Part shown: positions 1 to 8,848 of the stretch, one piece after another
How the letters are laid out: each line of letters begins with the position of its first letter
How positions within the stretch are numbered: position 1 is the stretch's first letter
Origin: Patescibacteria group bacterium
GTDB lineage: Bacteria; Patescibacteriota; Minisyncoccia; UBA6257
Assembly (NCBI GenBank): GCA_030917555.1
Contig: JAUPUN010000015.1
Location: 1-35,568 of the forward strand
Reading direction: 5' to 3'
DNA: 35,568 bases
Program-made: the position numbers and the translations under genes
Notes under the pieces: generated by a model
The model's database searches: none
Told to the model about the DNA's origin: nothing
What the model saw: the letters and a program-made list of their open reading frames with translations, nothing else

Positions 1-285
1 CAGAGAAAAGACAATGCCCAATTTTGGTACAGCAGAGAGGAGGGAGCAAGACATTAGTAAACCATACCACCAGGGTTGTTTGGCAATTTGAGCTAAGACT
101 ACAGAATTATAAACTGGAATTATTGCAGCCCAACCCGGCTTGCCTGCTTTGGTAAAAATTTTCCAAAAGGAGATAATCATTAAAAGACCAAAGGCAAACG
201 CTAGCAGAGTGATACCGATGCCAATACCCATGAAAGCACCGAGGGTAGTGGCAGCTGGCGCATATTCTGACATATAAGGATTCAT
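1..285 (-). CDS. Partial small membrane protein, DUF5684-like (truncated by window edge)
   Basis: Reverse-strand ATG at 285..283, open to the window edge: MNPYMSEYAPAATTLGAFMGIGIGITLLAFAFGLLMIISFWKIFTKAGKPGWAAIIPVYNSVVLAQIAKQPWWYGLL. The FTKAGKPGWAAIIPVYN motif is typical of DUF5684-type proteins. Confidence 0.7.
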   Translation of the reverse strand, partial: MNPYMSEYAPAATTLGAFMGIGIGITLLAFAFGLLMIISFWKIFTKAGKPGWAAIIPVYNSVVLAQIAKQPWWYGLLMSCSLLSAVPKLGIVFSL

Positions 286-392
286 ATTTGTTTTTATTAA
301 TTCTTTAAATTATTTTCGACCTTTAGGCTTTAAATAGTTTAAGGCAAGACTGAGTTATTGTTAAAACAGTATTATTGTAAGTATAAGGCTTT

Positions 393-421
393 TTGAATTT
401 CAAGGCAAGATGTGATAGAAT
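393..421 (+). promoter_or_regulatory. Extended -10 promoter for tyrS: TTGAAT-17-(TGa)TAGAAT
   Basis: TTGAAT 393-398, TAGAAT 416-421; ATG 433. Confidence 0.6.
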
Positions 422-432
422 TTACTTTACTT

Positions 433-1689
433 ATGGTTAAAATCTTAGAAGATTTAAAAGATCGCGGTTTGATTTACCAAGCTACCAATTTAAAGGGATT
501 AGAGGAAAGATTAAAAAAGGGTAAGCTGGTTTTATACTGCGGTTTTGATCCAACTGCTCCTAGCTTGCATATTGGCCATCTTTTGCCCCTTATTACTTTA
601 AAAAGATTTGCCCTTTTTCAACAGAACCCTATCGTTTTAATTGGAGGTGGCACTGGGTTAATTGGTGATCCTAGTGGCAAAAGAGAAGAAAGGCCTCTTT
701 TAGAGGAAAAAAGAGTAAAAGAGTGGAGTGCTAGTTTAAAGCAACAAATTAAAAAAATTTTTCAAGATACCAATCTAGTGGTATTAAACAATAATCAATG
801 GCTCAATCGGGAAAAACTGGTTACCTTTTTAAGGGAGACAGGAAAATATTTTACTGTTTCTTATATGCTTTCCAAAGAATCGGTAAAAAATCGTCTAGAG
901 GAAGGGCTTTCTTTTACGGAATTTAGCTATATGCTTTTACAGGCTAATGATTTTTATCAATTAGCTAAGAAATATCATTGCGAATTGCAAATTGGAGGTA
1001 GCGATCAGTGGGGAAATATTACCGCTGGTATTGATTTGATAAAAAAGCGACTAAATCAAGAAGTTTTTGGCTTGTCCTTACCTCTTTTGACTAAAGAAGA
1101 CGGCACTAAATTTGGGAAAACCGAGCAAGGTACTATTTGGCTAGATGCTAAGCTCACTACTCCTTACCAATTTTATCAGTTTTGGTTTCAAACTAGTGAT
1201 CAGGAAGTAATTCCTTATTTGAAATATTTTACCTTTCTTTCAGCTGCTCAAATTGAAAATTTAGCCCAAAAAGTTCAATTTCAACCTGAAAAAAGAGAAG
1301 CACAAAGAGTTTTAGCTTTCGAAGTGACTCAATTTATTCATGGTAAAGAAGAAAGCCAACGAGCAGAAAAAATTTCCCAGAAACTTTTTTACGGGGAAAT
1401 TGAAAAATTAACCGAAGCAGAACTTACTACAGCTTTTCGAGCAGTTCCTACTACTATTTTACGACAGCAGCGTGAAATTCTGCTGGTAGATCTTTTAGTA
1501 GAGAGCGGTATTTCTTCTTCTAAACGGCAAGCTAGGGAAGATCTTCAAAGTCATAGCATCAGTATGAATGGAAAAATCTGCGATCAAGTCAATCAAATTA
1601 TTTCGCCCAAGGATTGCTTATTTGGTAGATATTTAATTCTAAAAAAAGGTAAAAAGAACTATCATTTAGTTACTTGGCTTAAAAGCTAA
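433..1689 (+). CDS. tyrS: Tyrosyl-tRNA synthetase (start trimmed from 412 to ATG 433)
   Basis: HIGH motif (HIGHLLPL), KFGKT signature, C-terminal S4-like region (SSSKRQAREDL). The start at 433 gives MVKILEDLKDRG. Confidence 0.95.
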   Translation: MVKILEDLKDRGLIYQATNLKGLEERLKKGKLVLYCGFDPTAPSLHIGHLLPLITLKRFALFQQNPIVLIGGGTGLIGDPSGKREERPLLEEKRVKEWSASLKQQIKKIFQDTNLVVLNNNQWLNREKLVTFLRETGKYFTVSYMLSKESVKNRLEEGLSFTEFSYMLLQANDFYQLAKKYHCELQIGGSDQWGNITAGIDLIKKRLNQEVFGLSLPLLTKEDGTKFGKTEQGTIWLDAKLTTPYQFYQFWFQTSDQEVIPYLKYFTFLSAAQIENLAQKVQFQPEKREAQRVLAFEVTQFIHGKEESQRAEKISQKLFYGEIEKLTEAELTTAFRAVPTTILRQQREILLVDLLVESGISSSKRQAREDLQSHSISMNGKICDQVNQIISPKDCLFGRYLILKKGKKNYHLVTWLKS

Positions 1690-1706
1690 TTAAAAATAAT
1701 AAATTT

Positions 1707-2405
1707 ATGAAAAAAATTAATTGGACAACTGTTATTGTTATCATTTTAATTATCTCTTTTCTAATTGGCTATGGAGAGTTATTCGCGCCCAAAGCTCAAA
1801 ATAATTTAAGCGCTCTTTGCCAAGGTAAAGCTCTTCAAATAAAAGACTTAAAAGAAATTGAACCTCTTGGCGCTGCTACTAGTACTATTTTAGTAGAGGT
1901 ATATTCTGATTATCAATGCCCTGCTTGTGCTAAATATTATTATGAAAGTATTAAACCTTTGGTACAAGATTATGTAGCTACCAATAAAGTTAAATTACTT
2001 TTTCATGATCTTGCTTTTGAGGGTAATAGGTCTCAATGGGCAGCAGAAGGGGCATATTGCGCTAATGATCAAGGTAAATTTTGGGATTATCATGATGCCC
2101 TGTTGAGTTTAAGATATGAAACTAATAGTACTGAATTTTATGAAAAAGCCAATCTAGAAAATCTCGCCCAATCTTTAGGGTTAGATGAATGTGAATTTTA
2201 TTTTTGTTTAGAGTCCGGTAAATATTTGAATCTAGTTAAAAATAACACCGAAGAAGCTTTGAAGACAATTACAGGCACCCCTGCTACTTTTCTTAATGGT
2301 AGTCTTTTAGCCAATGAGAAAGGTGAAAATTTAGGAGCAGTGTCTTATGAAACTTTAAAAACTAAAATTGATACCTTGTTAGGGTCTCAAAATAATAATC
2401 AATAA
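1707..2405 (+). CDS. DsbA-family thiol-disulfide oxidoreductase with N-terminal membrane anchor
   Basis: N-terminal hydrophobic segment, YSDYQCPACAKYY (CxxC), C-terminal GTPATFLNG cis-Pro loop. Confidence 0.88.
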   Translation: MKKINWTTVIVIILIISFLIGYGELFAPKAQNNLSALCQGKALQIKDLKEIEPLGAATSTILVEVYSDYQCPACAKYYYESIKPLVQDYVATNKVKLLFHDLAFEGNRSQWAAEGAYCANDQGKFWDYHDALLSLRYETNSTEFYEKANLENLAQSLGLDECEFYFCLESGKYLNLVKNNTEEALKTITGTPATFLNGSLLANEKGENLGAVSYETLKTKIDTLLGSQNNNQ

Positions 2406-2422
2406 AATAATTAAATAAATTT

Positions 2423-2668
2423 ATGAAAGTTACAGTTTATTCTACTCCTGCCTGTCCTTGGTGTCACTTAGCCAAAGAGTTTCTGACAGAGCATCAGATA
2501 CCTTTTGAAGAGGTAGATGTTTCTCAAGATGAAGCTAAGGCTCAAGAAATGATTTTAAAATCTGGCCAAATGGGAGTACCAGTAATTGAGATTGATGGTC
2601 AGATAGTGATTGGCTTTAATAAGCCTCGTTTGGAAGAATTATTAGGTTTAAATCATGAAGGCTCCTAA
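2423..2668 (+). CDS. Glutaredoxin-family protein
   Basis: 81 aa, CPWC motif, GVPVIEIDGQIVIGFN. Confidence 0.9.
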   Translation: MKVTVYSTPACPWCHLAKEFLTEHQIPFEEVDVSQDEAKAQEMILKSGQMGVPVIEIDGQIVIGFNKPRLEELLGLNHEGS

Positions 2669-3164
2669 GGAAGAATTAGTAGTTGTTTTAGATAATATTC
2701 GCAGCACCTACAATGTAGGTGCTATTTTTAGAACAGCTGACGGAGCAGGAGTAAGTAAAATGTACTTGAGTGGTATTACCCCAGCTCCACCTCATCCTAA
2801 AATTAGTAAAGTTGCTTTAGGGGCAGAAAATTATGTTCCTTGGGAGAAAGTGTCTCAAACTTGGCGGTTGCTTGATGATTTAAAAAAACAAGATTATTTT
2901 TTAATAGCTCTTGAGCAGCAGGCTAAGGCCAAAAATATTTTTAGCTTAAATAAATTAAAGCATCGTAAGTTAGCCTTAATTGTAGGACCAGAAGTAAAGG
3001 GTTTATCTTCCAGAATTTTAAGCAGGGTTGATTTAATTTTAGAAATTCCCATGTGGGGAGCCAAGGAATCATTAAATGTCTCAGTAGCTTTTGGTATTGC
3101 TATCTATCAACTAAAAAAACTTTTACTAGGGCAGTCTTTTGGAAAGGAGAAAAATTTGTTATAA
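2655..3164 (+). CDS. TrmH/SpoU-family RNA 2'-O-methyltransferase
   Basis: NIRSTYNVGAIFRTADGAGV, GPEVKGLS, IPMWGAKESLNVSVAFGIAIYQ motifs. Confidence 0.9.
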   Translation: MKAPKEELVVVLDNIRSTYNVGAIFRTADGAGVSKMYLSGITPAPPHPKISKVALGAENYVPWEKVSQTWRLLDDLKKQDYFLIALEQQAKAKNIFSLNKLKHRKLALIVGPEVKGLSSRILSRVDLILEIPMWGAKESLNVSVAFGIAIYQLKKLLLGQSFGKEKNLL

Positions 3165-3172
3165 TTAAGGCA

Positions 3173-3844
3173 ATGAAGAAATGGCTACCTTATCTTTTAC
3201 TTCTAGTAATTCTAGCAATAGGTTTAATAAGTTGGTTTTTGGAGACAGGAAAACAGCGCCTTCCTGAGGAACTTTCGGTTGATGCTTCTTCTCAAATTTT
3301 AAATAGTAGAGTAACCATGGAGAAAAAAATTTTAATGGTGATCGCTTTTCGAGATTTTAAGGATGAAGAATATTTTGTAACTAAGGAGGTGTTAGAAAAT
3401 GCTGGTTTTACTGTAGAGACTACGAGTAGTCGGAGTGGTATAGCTTTAGGGGTTGATGGCGGTGAAGTAGAAATTAAGATTTTACCAAAAGATATCAAAG
3501 TAACTGATTATGCAGCTGTAGTTTTTGTAGGAGGTCCTGGTATTAGTACAGAAATTACTAATTCTGATTTTCAATTATTAGCTCAAGAATTTAATCAGGA
3601 AGGCAAGATAGTGGCTGCGATTTGCTTAGCGCCGGAGCTTTTAGCTCAAGCTGGTCTCTTGAAGAATAAAAAAGCGACTGTTTGGTCTTCTCCTTTTGAC
3701 AAAAGTGCTATTAAATTTTTAGAGCAACAAGGAGCCCATTATCAAAATGAAGCAGTAGTAATCGATCAAAATATTATTACTGCTAATGGACCAAGTGCAG
3801 CACAAGCTTTTGGCGAAGCTTTAGTTCGTACTCTCATTTTTTAA
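3173..3844 (+). CDS. DJ-1/PfpI-family protein with N-terminal membrane anchor
   Basis: KILMVIAFRDFKDEEY, VVFVGGPG, IVAAICLAPELLAQAGLL. ATG 3173 preferred because the 3053 ORF start is buried in trmH. Confidence 0.85.
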   Translation: MKKWLPYLLLLVILAIGLISWFLETGKQRLPEELSVDASSQILNSRVTMEKKILMVIAFRDFKDEEYFVTKEVLENAGFTVETTSSRSGIALGVDGGEVEIKILPKDIKVTDYAAVVFVGGPGISTEITNSDFQLLAQEFNQEGKIVAAICLAPELLAQAGLLKNKKATVWSSPFDKSAIKFLEQQGAHYQNEAVVIDQNIITANGPSAAQAFGEALVRTLIF

Positions 3845-3867
3845 TTTTAATCTAATTTTTAATTATT

Positions 3868-4947
3868 ATGCGTATTGCTCTTAATGGTTTTGGGAGAATA
3901 GGTCGAGCTTTTTTTAAGCTGGCTTTAGCAGAACCTAATTTAGAGATAGTGGCTGTTAATGATTTAACTAGCATTGAAGATATTATTTATTTATTGTATC
4001 ACGATACTGTTTATGGTTTTTATGATCACAAAATTGCTTATACTGCTTCTGATCCTGAACAACCTTTTCTTAATGATTTAAGATTTAAAAATAGCAAATC
4101 TTTACCTGCTAGTTCTTTTAATGTTGATGGAGGTAAGGAAATTTTTTATTTTCAGGAAAAAGATCCTGCCAATCTGCCGTGGCGAGAACTTAATATTGAG
4201 GTAGTAATTGAAGCCACTGGCGTTTTTGAAGATTTTATTAAAGCAAAGAGTCATCTTGGAGCAGGAGCTAAAAAAGTAATTATTACTGCGCCAGCTAAAG
4301 GTGAAGAAGGAAAGGATGGTAGAACTGTTTTATTAAATATTAATGAAGAAGAACTTTTGAAGTTTGAGGTAATTTCTAATGGTTCTTGTACTACCAATGC
4401 AGTAGCACCGGTTTTGGCTATTTTAGCTGAAAGACTCGGCATTAAAAAAGCCCTCTTAAACACTGTTCATGCCTATACTGCTACTCAAAATTTAGTGGAT
4501 GGAACTACTAAAGGTAAGGATTTACTACGGGGCCGAGCTGCTGCTCAAAATATCGTTCCGGCTACCACTGGCGCCGCCTTGGCGGTAACTAAAGTCTTAA
4601 AACAATTAGATCAAAAATTTGATGGTCTAGCAGTGAGAGTACCAGTAGTTTGTGGTTCTTTAGCTGATTTAACTTTTGTAAGTGAGAGAGTTACTACTCC
4701 GGAAGAAATAAATAAAATTTTAGCTGATGCGAGTAAAGAGGAAAAATGGAAAAATATTTTAGAAGTTCATTATGAACCCTTAGTGTCTTCCGATATTATT
4801 AAAAATACCCATCCTGCTATTATAGATTTAAGTTTTACTAAAGTAGTGGCAGGAGATTTATGTAAAGTTTTTGTTTGGTATGATAACGAATGGGGGTATG
4901 CCTGGACCTTAGTGGAACAATTAAAAAGGCTTCAAGCTATTTTATGA
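3868..4947 (+). CDS. gap: Glyceraldehyde-3-phosphate dehydrogenase, type I
   Basis: INGFGRIGR-like N terminus (MRIALNGFGRIGR), SNGSCTTN active site, NEWGY C-terminal motif. Confidence 0.95.
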   Translation: MRIALNGFGRIGRAFFKLALAEPNLEIVAVNDLTSIEDIIYLLYHDTVYGFYDHKIAYTASDPEQPFLNDLRFKNSKSLPASSFNVDGGKEIFYFQEKDPANLPWRELNIEVVIEATGVFEDFIKAKSHLGAGAKKVIITAPAKGEEGKDGRTVLLNINEEELLKFEVISNGSCTTNAVAPVLAILAERLGIKKALLNTVHAYTATQNLVDGTTKGKDLLRGRAAAQNIVPATTGAALAVTKVLKQLDQKFDGLAVRVPVVCGSLADLTFVSERVTTPEEINKILADASKEEKWKNILEVHYEPLVSSDIIKNTHPAIIDLSFTKVVAGDLCKVFVWYDNEWGYAWTLVEQLKRLQAIL

Positions 4948-5402
4948 TTTATTTAGGAGCTGATCATCGTGGTTTTTATTTAAAAGAGAGATTAAAAGAA
5001 TATTTACAAGCTATTCATCAAGATTTTGAAGATTTGGGGAATTTCGTTTATGATGTTCAAGATGATTATCCTGACTTCGCTCGTTTAGTAGCGCAAAAAA
5101 TTTCTCGCCGACCCAAAAATAATTTTGGTATTTTAATTTGTGGTTCTGGTCAGGGCATGAACATAGTGGCTAATAAATACCCAAAGATTAGAAGCGCTCT
5201 TTGTCTTTCTCGTTGGATGGCTCAGCAGGCTCGAAGAGATGATGATGCTAATATTTTAGTTTTGGCTGCTGATTTTACTGATACCCAAACCGCTTTCTCT
5301 ATCATCAAGACTTTTTTAAATACGAAAGCCTCACAGCAAATGCGTTTTAAAAGAAGGCTAAAGAAAATTGCGTTGTTAGAAAAAAAATTATTTAAGTATT
5401 AA
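4944..5402 (+). CDS. rpiB: Ribose-5-phosphate isomerase B-like
   Basis: MIYLGADHRGFYLKERL, DYPDFARLVA, LICGSGQGM. ATGA overlap with the gap stop (start trimmed from 4890). Confidence 0.9.
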   Translation: MIYLGADHRGFYLKERLKEYLQAIHQDFEDLGNFVYDVQDDYPDFARLVAQKISRRPKNNFGILICGSGQGMNIVANKYPKIRSALCLSRWMAQQARRDDDANILVLAADFTDTQTAFSIIKTFLNTKASQQMRFKRRLKKIALLEKKLFKY

Positions 5403-5407
5403 ATTTT

Positions 5408-6076
5408 ATGGCCTTAGTGCGAGATTTAATTCCAGTAATTAATGTAAAAACTAGAAAAAAATTCGAAGAAAGGTTTCGTTATCTTTTAGATTTTGAAGGA
5501 GTTTTTCAAATAGATGTAGCTGATGGTAAATTTACTGCTTGGAAAAGCTGGAATGCTCCAGCAGATTTAAAAGAAATAAAAGGATTACGTCATAATTTTG
5601 AGGTTCATTTAATGGTAGCTCATCCGGAAATAGAAGTCCCCTATTGGCTGGAAGCTCAGCCTCAAAGAATAATTGTGCAGGAAGAAGCCGTAAAAAATTT
5701 TCCATTTTTATTAAAACAATGCGAGGAAAGAAAAATAGAATTAGCTTTAGCTTTAAAGCCAGAAACACCTCTTGAAGCTTTAAAAGATTATCTCAAGCAG
5801 GTGAATTATTTAGTATTACTTTGTGTTGATCCTGGTCCTTCCGGTCAAAAATTTCAGTGGTATGTTTTAGATAAAATTAAAGCTTTAAGGCAAAAATACC
5901 CTCTTTTAAACATCGAAGCTGATGGTGGTATTAATCAAAATAATCTAGAAGAAGTTTTAAAAGCTGGAGCTAATTATCTGGCTTTGGGCTCTGCTCTTTT
6001 TGAAGCAAATAATCCTAAGCAGCAGATCGCAGAGCTGAGGCAAATTATTAAGAAATATGAAACAAAAGAGAAATAA
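5408..6076 (+). CDS. rpe: Ribulose-phosphate 3-epimerase family protein (divergent)
   Basis: QIDVADGKF, EVHLMVAHPE, VDPGPSGQKF, IEADGGIN, ALGSALF barrel motifs. Confidence 0.82.
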   Translation: MALVRDLIPVINVKTRKKFEERFRYLLDFEGVFQIDVADGKFTAWKSWNAPADLKEIKGLRHNFEVHLMVAHPEIEVPYWLEAQPQRIIVQEEAVKNFPFLLKQCEERKIELALALKPETPLEALKDYLKQVNYLVLLCVDPGPSGQKFQWYVLDKIKALRQKYPLLNIEADGGINQNNLEEVLKAGANYLALGSALFEANNPKQQIAELRQIIKKYETKEK

Positions 6077-6929
6077 ACAAGCTGAAAGAATTGCCTCGCT
6101 AGAAGAATTATCTCTAAAAATTAGGCAAGAGATCATCCAAATGCTTCTGGAGGCTAAATCAGGTCATTGCGCCGGCCCTTTGGGAGCAGTAGAACAATAC
6201 GTAGCTTTATATTTTGGAGGTATCTTAAAGTATGATGCTAAAAATCCTGATTGGCCGGAACGGGATCGAGTAGTAGTTTCTAACGGTCATTATGCTCCTT
6301 TACTTTATGCTATTTTAGCAGAAGCAGGCTATTTCCCCAGGGATGAATTAAAAAATTTACGGAAATTAGGTTCGCCACTCCAAGGGCATCCTTACCGTCT
6401 TGGTCTGAAGGGAGTGGAAACTTCCTCTGGGCCGGTAGGAGAAGGACTCTCGCAAGCAGTGGGTATGGCTTTAGGCTTGAAATTAGATAAAATTAAATCT
6501 CAGGTATATTGCCTGATGGGAGATGGCGAGCAAGATTGCGGCAGTACTTGGGAAGCAGCGATGCTGGCTGCTAAATACCAATTAGATAATTTAACAGTTT
6601 TAATTGATAGAAATAATATTCAAATAGATGGGTTTACTGAAAAAGTTTTACCTCTAGAACCATTAAAAGAAAAATACGAAGCTTTCGGCTGGAAAGTATT
6701 AGAAGTCGATGGCCATAATCTTGAGGAAATAATTAGTGCTCTTTTGAAAGCTAAGTCTTTATTTGCGAAGCCAGTAGCGATTATTTGTCATACTATTCCT
6801 GGTAAAGGCATTGATTTTATGGAATGGGAATATCAGTGGCACGGTAAAGTGCCCAATTCGAGAGAGGCTGAAGAAGCATTAAGGCAGCTTCGTTCTCTTA
6901 AAGGTAAAATTCAATCAGAATTAGACTGA
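6057..6929 (+). CDS. Transketolase, N-terminal (TPP-binding) subunit
   Basis: GHCAGPLGAVE, GHPYRLG, SSGPVGEGLSQAVGMA, MGDGEQDCGSTWEA. Ends with TGA. Confidence 0.93.
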   Translation: MKQKRNKQAERIASLEELSLKIRQEIIQMLLEAKSGHCAGPLGAVEQYVALYFGGILKYDAKNPDWPERDRVVVSNGHYAPLLYAILAEAGYFPRDELKNLRKLGSPLQGHPYRLGLKGVETSSGPVGEGLSQAVGMALGLKLDKIKSQVYCLMGDGEQDCGSTWEAAMLAAKYQLDNLTVLIDRNNIQIDGFTEKVLPLEPLKEKYEAFGWKVLEVDGHNLEEIISALLKAKSLFAKPVAIICHTIPGKGIDFMEWEYQWHGKVPNSREAEEALRQLRSLKGKIQSELD

Positions 6930-6939
6930 TAGATAACGA

Positions 6940-7036
6940 ACAATTTTTAATTTCCAATGTTTAATTTTATAAATAATGCCTTAATGATTTAATTTTTAAA
7001 CATTAAAAATTACAAAATTAAAAATTTGAAAATTTA
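6940..7036. repeat. AT-rich imperfectly palindromic element with 7-bp periodicity, between the two transketolase subunit genes
   Basis: AATTTTTAATTT...TTAAACATT-AAAAATTA-CAAAATTAAAAATTTGAAAATTT; arms match as an inverted repeat. Confidence 0.7.
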
Positions 7037-7043
7037 TTGCCTT

Positions 7044-8042
7044 ATGCTTAATCCGGAATTAAAATTAAATAGTGGCTTATTTTCAGAGAAAGCTGAAATA
7101 AAATCCATGAGAGATGGATTTGGAGAAGGGTTAGTTTTAGCTGGAGAATTGAACCATCAAGTAGTGGCTCTTTGTGCTGATGTCACAGAATCTTTGAGAA
7201 TGAATTTATTTCGAGACCGTTTTCCGGAAAGATTTTTTGAGTTAGGAGTTGCTGAACAAAATATGATCGGTGTGGCTTCTGGTTTGGCGGCCACTGGCAA
7301 GATTCCGGTAGTGGGGAGTTATGCTGTTTTTTCTCCAGGAAGAAATTGGGAACAGATTAGAACCACTATTTGCTACAATCAGCAAAAAGTAATTTTAGTT
7401 GGTTCTCACGGTGGTTTAAATGTAGGGCCAGACGGTGGTTCCCATCAAGCCTTAGAAGATTTAGCCTTAACTCGTGTTTTGCCTCAACTAGCAGTAATCA
7501 GTCCTTGCGATTATTGGGAGGCTCGAAAAGCACTTCTTGAAGCTCTTACTTATCCTACCTCTGTTTATCTAAGATTAGCCAGAGCCACGGGGCCAGTTAT
7601 AACTAGCCCCGAGACTCCTTTTCAAATAGGGAAAGCTCAGGTTTTTTGGCTTCCTGAAGAGCCTTTTTCTGGAATTACAGTAGTGGCCACTGGTTTTTTA
7701 GTTTTTGAAGCCTTAAAGGCAGCCCAAGAATTAGCTCAAGAAAAAATTAACATTGCGGTAATTAATAATTCTACTATTAAACCTTTAGACCAAACTTTAA
7801 TCCTAGCATGGGCCCAGAAATCCAAATTAATTTTAACTTTAGAAGAGCATCAAAAATTTGGTGGGATGGGTTCTACTGTCAGCGAATTTTTGAGTGCTAC
7901 TTATCCGGTGCCAATGCATTTCTTGGGAGTAGCTGATACTTTCGGCGAATCAGGAGAAGCTCAAGAGCTAATTAAAAAATATGGTCTTTCTAAAGATAGC
8001 CTAAAAGAAGTAATAAAAACATTGCTAATTGAAAAATTATGA
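7044..8042 (+). CDS. Transketolase, C-terminal subunit (likely start ATG 7044; listed ORF start TTG 7026)
   Basis: MRDGFGEGLVLAGE, FFELGVAEQNMIGVASGLA, PVVGSYAVFSPGRNWEQIR, SHGGLNVGPDGGSHQALEDLAL. Confidence 0.92.
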   Translation: MLNPELKLNSGLFSEKAEIKSMRDGFGEGLVLAGELNHQVVALCADVTESLRMNLFRDRFPERFFELGVAEQNMIGVASGLAATGKIPVVGSYAVFSPGRNWEQIRTTICYNQQKVILVGSHGGLNVGPDGGSHQALEDLALTRVLPQLAVISPCDYWEARKALLEALTYPTSVYLRLARATGPVITSPETPFQIGKAQVFWLPEEPFSGITVVATGFLVFEALKAAQELAQEKINIAVINNSTIKPLDQTLILAWAQKSKLILTLEEHQKFGGMGSTVSEFLSATYPVPMHFLGVADTFGESGEAQELIKKYGLSKDSLKEVIKTLLIEKL

Positions 8043-8794
8043 AGAATACTTTAAAACCATTTTTTAAAAATAATAAAGCTTTATTTTTAGCTTATGATCA
8101 TGGCTTTGAACACGGTCCTAAAGATTTAATCGGTCTGGGCACTCGGCCTGAAGCAATTGTAGATTTAGCTTTAAGGGGTGGTTATACTGGTCTTATTCTT
8201 CAAAAAGGTTTAGCTGAACATTATTACTCTCGAAAAGTACAAACAAAACAACTGTCTTTAATTATAAAACTTAACGGGAAAACTAATCTCTTAACAGAAG
8301 AGCCCTATGCTGCCTTAAATTGTTCAGTAGCTTATGCTAAAAAATTAGGTGCTCAAGCAGTTGGCTACACTATTTATTTGGGAAGTGAAAAAGAAGCTCA
8401 AATGTTTGAAGATTTCGGTAAGGTTGAAGAAGAAGCTCATCGCTTAGGCTTAGCAGTAATGGTTTGGATGTATCCCAGAGGTAAAAAAGTAACTCCTGAA
8501 CTTTTACCTCAGTTAACGCTTTATGGAGTTCGTTTAGGTTTAGAATTAGGAGCTGATTTAATTAAAATTAAAGATCCTGGTTCATTTGAACTTTTAAAAC
8601 AAACAGTAGAACTAGCTGGGGACTCAAAAATTATTTTGTCAGGAGGAGAAAAAATAGCAGAAGAGGAGTTTCTTGATTTAGTGAGAAAATCAGTCAAAGC
8701 TGGAGTGGCTGGCTTAGCAGTAGGAAGAAATATTTGGCAGCGGGAGAATCCTTTTGTCATTACCGAAGAAATCAAAAAAATTCTTTGGAATTAA
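8039..8794 (+). CDS. Class I fructose-bisphosphate aldolase, archaeal/DhnA-type
   Basis: LFLAYDHGFEHGP, GADLIKIKDPGS, KIILSGGEK, AGVAGLAVGRNIWQR. Confidence 0.88.
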   Translation: MKNTLKPFFKNNKALFLAYDHGFEHGPKDLIGLGTRPEAIVDLALRGGYTGLILQKGLAEHYYSRKVQTKQLSLIIKLNGKTNLLTEEPYAALNCSVAYAKKLGAQAVGYTIYLGSEKEAQMFEDFGKVEEEAHRLGLAVMVWMYPRGKKVTPELLPQLTLYGVRLGLELGADLIKIKDPGSFELLKQTVELAGDSKIILSGGEKIAEEEFLDLVRKSVKAGVAGLAVGRNIWQRENPFVITEEIKKILWN

Positions 8795-8810
8795 TTAGCT
8801 TGAGAGAAAA

Positions 8811-8839
8811 TTGCTTTTTTCTTTAATTTTAGCTATAAT
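8811..8839 (+). promoter_or_regulatory. Promoter for rplY: TTGCTT-17-TATAAT
   Basis: 8811-8816 and 8834-8839; ATG 8849. Confidence 0.65.
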
Positions 8840-8848
8840 ATCTTCATT

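Noticed and set aside
4945-6929. Alternative genetic code (UGA = Gly, code 25) as in some CPR groups
   Set aside because: gap and tktN end at TGA, an RF2-like protein with SPF is present, and conserved proteins read normally without in-frame TGA.
6057-8042. Split transketolase as an assembly error
   Set aside because: Two-subunit transketolases are well known; both halves have complete start regions and conserved motifs.
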